Positions 6,747 through 8,671 of a DNA stretch of 8,671 nt are shown here, piece by piece. Where the stretch lies: the NCBI GenBank assembly GCA_001796495.1, contig MGMR01000104.1, forward strand, positions 1 through 8,671. The letters run 5' to 3'. Each line of letters opens with the position of its first letter. The first letter of the stretch is position 1. The stretch is from Chloroflexi bacterium RBG_13_51_18. Lineage in GTDB: Bacteria > Chloroflexota > Dehalococcoidia > Dehalococcoidales > RBG-16-60-22. A program made the position numbers and the translations under genes. The notes under the pieces are model-generated. The model saw nothing but the letters and a program-made list of their open reading frames with translations. It searched no databases and was not told the DNA's origin.

Positions 6747-7841
6747 TTAACTTGCTTTTTCATATTCCATCAATAGAGTTTTCAAAAGCTCTTTAACGGA
6801 GATTATTTTATCTATCTTGTAGGCATTAGCACCGGCAAAAGCAAATCCTTGTTCAAGATGCCCGTTTTTGGCATTGGTAAGGGCTTTGGCAATACAGTAT
6901 GGAGAACTTTTTAAATCACAGGTTTTCAGGCACTTCCACGGGCATTTAAATGGCATCTTGTTTCCGGACTCTATCTCCTCAAGAAACCGGTTCCGGATGG
7001 CCCTACCCGGTAATCCAACCGGGCTGTCAATGATAACGAGGTCCTCTTTATTGCATTTTATATATGCATCCTTAAACTCCACGGAAGCATCGCACTCATA
7101 AGTTGCCACGAACCTAGTCGCCATCTGTACGCCACTCGCTCCCAGCCGGATAAATTTATAAATATCGGCACCCGTGTACACGCCTCCGGCGGCGATGACC
7201 GGGATTTTCTTACCGGAAAATTGTTCAAATGGTTTTATCACGGAGATTACCTCCGGAAATATCTTTTCCAGTGTATAGGCGGGGTCATTAATCTGCTCTT
7301 TTTTGAATCCAAGATGTCCACCGGCTAACGGACCCTCAACAACTACAGCATCAGGCACACAATTGTAGTTCTTTTGCCAGGATTGAAATATAATCTTAGC
7401 TGCCCGGGAAGAAGAGACTATGGGCACAATCTTGGTGGTGACTTTTTCCCACTCATCCAACGGCCATATTCCAGGAACCTTTAGCGGAAGCCCGGCGCCA
7501 AGAAAAACAAGATCAGCACCCTCCGCCACCGCAGTCTTCACGAGTTCATCGTAATCTGAAAGCGCTACCAATATATTCACGCCGATGATGCCCTTGGTCA
7601 TCTCCTTCGCCCTTATTATTTCTCTACGCAAGACTCTTCTATTGGCTTCCTTGAAATTTCTTTCAAAATCAGCTTCAAGCATGCCAATTCCCGCCGCGGA
7701 AATAACACCGATACCGCCTTCGTTGGCAATGGCCGATGCCAGACCAGATAAGGAGACACCGACACCCATTCCGCCCTGGATAATTGGAATGTCTACTTCT
7801 AAATCACCTATCCGTAGTTTTGGTATTTTTTTGGGACTCAT
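6747..7841 (-). CDS. Nitronate monooxygenase / 2-nitropropane dioxygenase-family flavin enzyme
   Basis: This 364-residue TIM-barrel FMN protein matches the family of nitronate monooxygenases and the related enoyl-ACP reductase FabK. Motifs in order are PIIQGGMGVGVS (about 19-30), GGIGVISAAG (42-51), GVNI (87-90), GADLVFLGAGLP (108-119), EGPLAGGHLGF with the probable catalytic base H176, and PVIAAGGVYTGADIYKFIRLGASGVQMATRF split over residues 214-244, the phosphate-binding region. The C-terminal part has C300, C304, C308 and C316 (CX3CX3CX7C), a feature I associate with clostridial-type members of the family. Nitroalkane oxidation needs oxygen, so in an anaerobe a reductase or other flavin role is as likely; FabK function is not excluded, although no fatty-acid genes are near. 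The ATG at 7841 has only a weak upstream GGTG. It is transcribed toward the operon but separated from it by 331 bases, so it is probably an independent unit. Its base composition is more AT-rich than that of the operon. Confidence 0.9.
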   Translation of the reverse strand: MSPKKIPKLRIGDLEVDIPIIQGGMGVGVSLSGLASAIANEGGIGVISAAGIGMLEADFERNFKEANRRVLRREIIRAKEMTKGIIGVNILVALSDYDELVKTAVAEGADLVFLGAGLPLKVPGIWPLDEWEKVTTKIVPIVSSSRAAKIIFQSWQKNYNCVPDAVVVEGPLAGGHLGFKKEQINDPAYTLEKIFPEVISVIKPFEQFSGKKIPVIAAGGVYTGADIYKFIRLGASGVQMATRFVATYECDASVEFKDAYIKCNKEDLVIIDSPVGLPGRAIRNRFLEEIESGNKMPFKCPWKCLKTCDLKSSPYCIAKALTNAKNGHLEQGFAFAGANAYKIDKIISVKELLKTLLMEYEKAS

Positions 7842-8262
7842 AAATTACACCAATCGGATCAAGATATTACACTTTGCACCAAGTACTCTAGTTTTTAAGA
7901 ATACTAGCCCAGGTAAGTAAACCCCAATAATAACCTGCTCCATCGACCATTGAGGCAATTATGTATATTTTACCTCTTTATTCTCGCTTAATTCATGAAA
8001 TTTGGCAATAGCCTCTATTTTAATCGTGTTATTAGTCGATATTCTACACAAATGGGGATGTCTGATTCGCTTGCACTATAACCAAACTTCTGATAAAGAG
8101 TCATTAAGTATTTTGCCTATTGGGCAATAGCTAGCAGTTTACGAAACCGCAGGCTGATAACCTCATCATTGAGCTTCTTAATAAACTTTGCACTCTCGGC
8201 CAAACAGCGCAAGCTCTAAAGCAAGCCCTCAACTCTAACGGACACAGAACAGATAAGCTAGA

Positions 8263-8290
8263 GTATTCCCCGCGCATGTGGTGATTAACC
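8263..8290 (+). repeat. Solitary sequence resembling a type I-E CRISPR repeat
   Basis: The 28-base stretch begins GTATTCCCCGCGCATG and ends AACC, as type I-E repeats do (pattern G-T-x-T-T-CCCCGC-x4-GCGGGG-x3-AACC). By eye about 25 of 28 positions fit a composite family pattern; the differences fall in the right arm of the hairpin (GTGGTG instead of GCGGGG). No second copy lies 61 bases away on either side, so it is not an array. Chance resemblance remains possible; a small GTGGT/ACCAC hairpin (8278-8292) overlaps it. Confidence 0.35.
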
Positions 8291-8361
8291 ACTCCAGCCG
8301 AGTCGAAAGCGGTTATCTTGAAACTCCAATTATATAAGTGATAAAACTATTGGGGGCATGA

Positions 8362-8374
8362 TGAGTTAAACTCA
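8362..8374. repeat. Perfect 13-base palindrome, possible operator
   Basis: TGAGTT-A-AACTCA is a perfect inverted repeat with 6-base arms. It ends 22 bases before a TATAAT box and about 93 bases before the plus-strand start codon, where a regulator could contact or occlude RNA polymerase. No regulator is identified. Confidence 0.4.
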
Positions 8375-8396
8375 AATGGTGAAGTTACATATAGTG

Positions 8397-8402
8397 TATA
8401 AT
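8397..8402 (+). promoter_or_regulatory. Candidate -10 box for the plus-strand membrane protein
   Basis: TATAAT matches the -10 consensus exactly and lies 65 bases upstream of the ATG at 8468. No good -35 hexamer is found at 16-18 bases, so a promoter here would depend on an activator, possibly at the palindrome just upstream. Confidence 0.35.
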
Positions 8403-8467
8403 ACAACGATACTCTTGAAACGGTGAAGACCTTATAGAAGACATTGTACCGTATGAGAGACCACTAA

Positions 8468-8671
8468 ATGAAAAAAATCGCTTCAATTTATAAGCGACTT
8501 TCTAAATACGTCACGATATACCGACTCATTGTTGGCATCGGCTTTATTATCGCGATGGTACTAATATTAGTCCCCCCGCTCCAGATGCCCGAGACGGATG
8601 ACTGGGCTTATTATTATGGCGTTAAGAATTTCTCTCAAGGCCAACTTACAATAGATAGTTCGACCCTGTAT
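8468..8671 (+). CDS. Membrane protein, probable GT-C-type glycosyltransferase, N-terminal 68 residues (runs off right edge)
   Basis: Only the first 68 codons are in the window. After a basic N-terminus (MKKIASIYKRLSK) comes one hydrophobic segment at about residues 20-37, then PETDDWAYYYGVKNFSQG (41-58) on the predicted outer face. An acidic pair (D44, D45) just after the first helix, followed by aromatic residues and a phrase of the kind 'x-x-F-x-x-G-x-L-x-x-D', is the usual arrangement of GT-C or PMT/family 39 glycosyltransferases, which use lipid-linked sugar donors. This assignment is inferred from a short segment. The ATG at 8468 has only a weak GAGAG 8 bases upstream. It is divergent from the rest of the window and probably begins a different functional unit. 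Confidence 0.65.
   Translation, partial: MKKIASIYKRLSKYVTIYRLIVGIGFIIAMVLILVPPLQMPETDDWAYYYGVKNFSQGQLTIDSSTLY

Larger units (their letters stand above)
7842..8467. other. AT-rich intergenic region between divergent genes
   Basis: This 626-base region separates the minus-strand flavin enzyme from the plus-strand membrane protein, so it must hold promoters for both. No gene is convincing. Notable items are a stop-interrupted frame on the minus strand (8015-8215), a CTATTG-GG-CAATAG palindrome (8117-8130), a single CRISPR-repeat-like sequence (8263-8290), a 13-base palindrome (8362-8374) and a TATAAT box (8397-8402). No tRNA-like fold with a T-loop signature was seen. Confidence 0.6.

Noticed and set aside
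8117..8130. CTATTG-GG-CAATAG palindrome
   Set aside because: It is a short AT-rich inverted repeat with no neighbouring gene start or T-run, so no role can be assigned.
8135..8284. A 49-codon plus-strand open stretch with a helical look (…NLIIELLNKLCTLGQTAQ…)
   Set aside because: It has no start codon with a ribosome-binding site and overlaps other open frames on both strands, so it cannot be supported as a gene.

Overview
The window looks like part of the genome of a strictly anaerobic bacterium. The central unit is a six-gene minus-strand operon for a molybdenum or tungsten bis-pterin (CISM-type) oxidoreductase, built from iron-sulfur and low-potential redox modules. Start sites carry bacterial AGGAG-type ribosome-binding sites and gene spacing is tight. 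Dehalococcoidia (Chloroflexota) or Desulfobacterota would fit the style, but this is a guess: no phylogenetic marker is present.

Layout, read in the direction of transcription of the operon (right to left). At 6415-5654 lies a four-cluster ferredoxin subunit, at 5642-4695 an NrfD/PsrC-type membrane subunit, at 4618-2420 a catalytic molybdopterin subunit most like the acetylene hydratase branch, and at 2432-1308 a b-type cytochrome subunit. These are followed by a UbiA-family prenyltransferase (1271-336) and a radical SAM protein (326 to beyond the left edge). Gaps are 11, 76, -13 (overlap), 36 and 9 bases, so co-transcription is very likely. A candidate promoter lies at 6443-6476.

How the genes may work together: the catalytic subunit would pass electrons through its own [4Fe-4S] cluster and the ferredoxin subunit to membrane proteins. 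Unusually there are two different membrane modules, NrfD and a diheme-type cytochrome b. No twin-arginine signal is seen on the catalytic or iron-sulfur subunits, so the catalytic side probably faces the cytoplasm. The UbiA and radical SAM genes at the end suggest maturation of the complex or synthesis of a prenylated quinone or tetrapyrrole that it uses. The substrate cannot be read from the sequence. The residue matching the catalytic Asp of acetylene hydratase is His here, which argues against acetylene hydration.

Upstream of the operon, after a 331-base AT-rich spacer with several inverted repeats, is a separate minus-strand flavin enzyme of the nitronate monooxygenase/2-nitropropane dioxygenase family (7841-6747). 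A 626-base AT-rich spacer follows (7842-8467). It holds no convincing gene, but it has one isolated sequence resembling a type I-E CRISPR repeat and a perfect 13-base palindrome close to a TATAAT box. The right edge holds the first 68 codons of a plus-strand membrane protein, probably a GT-C-type glycosyltransferase.
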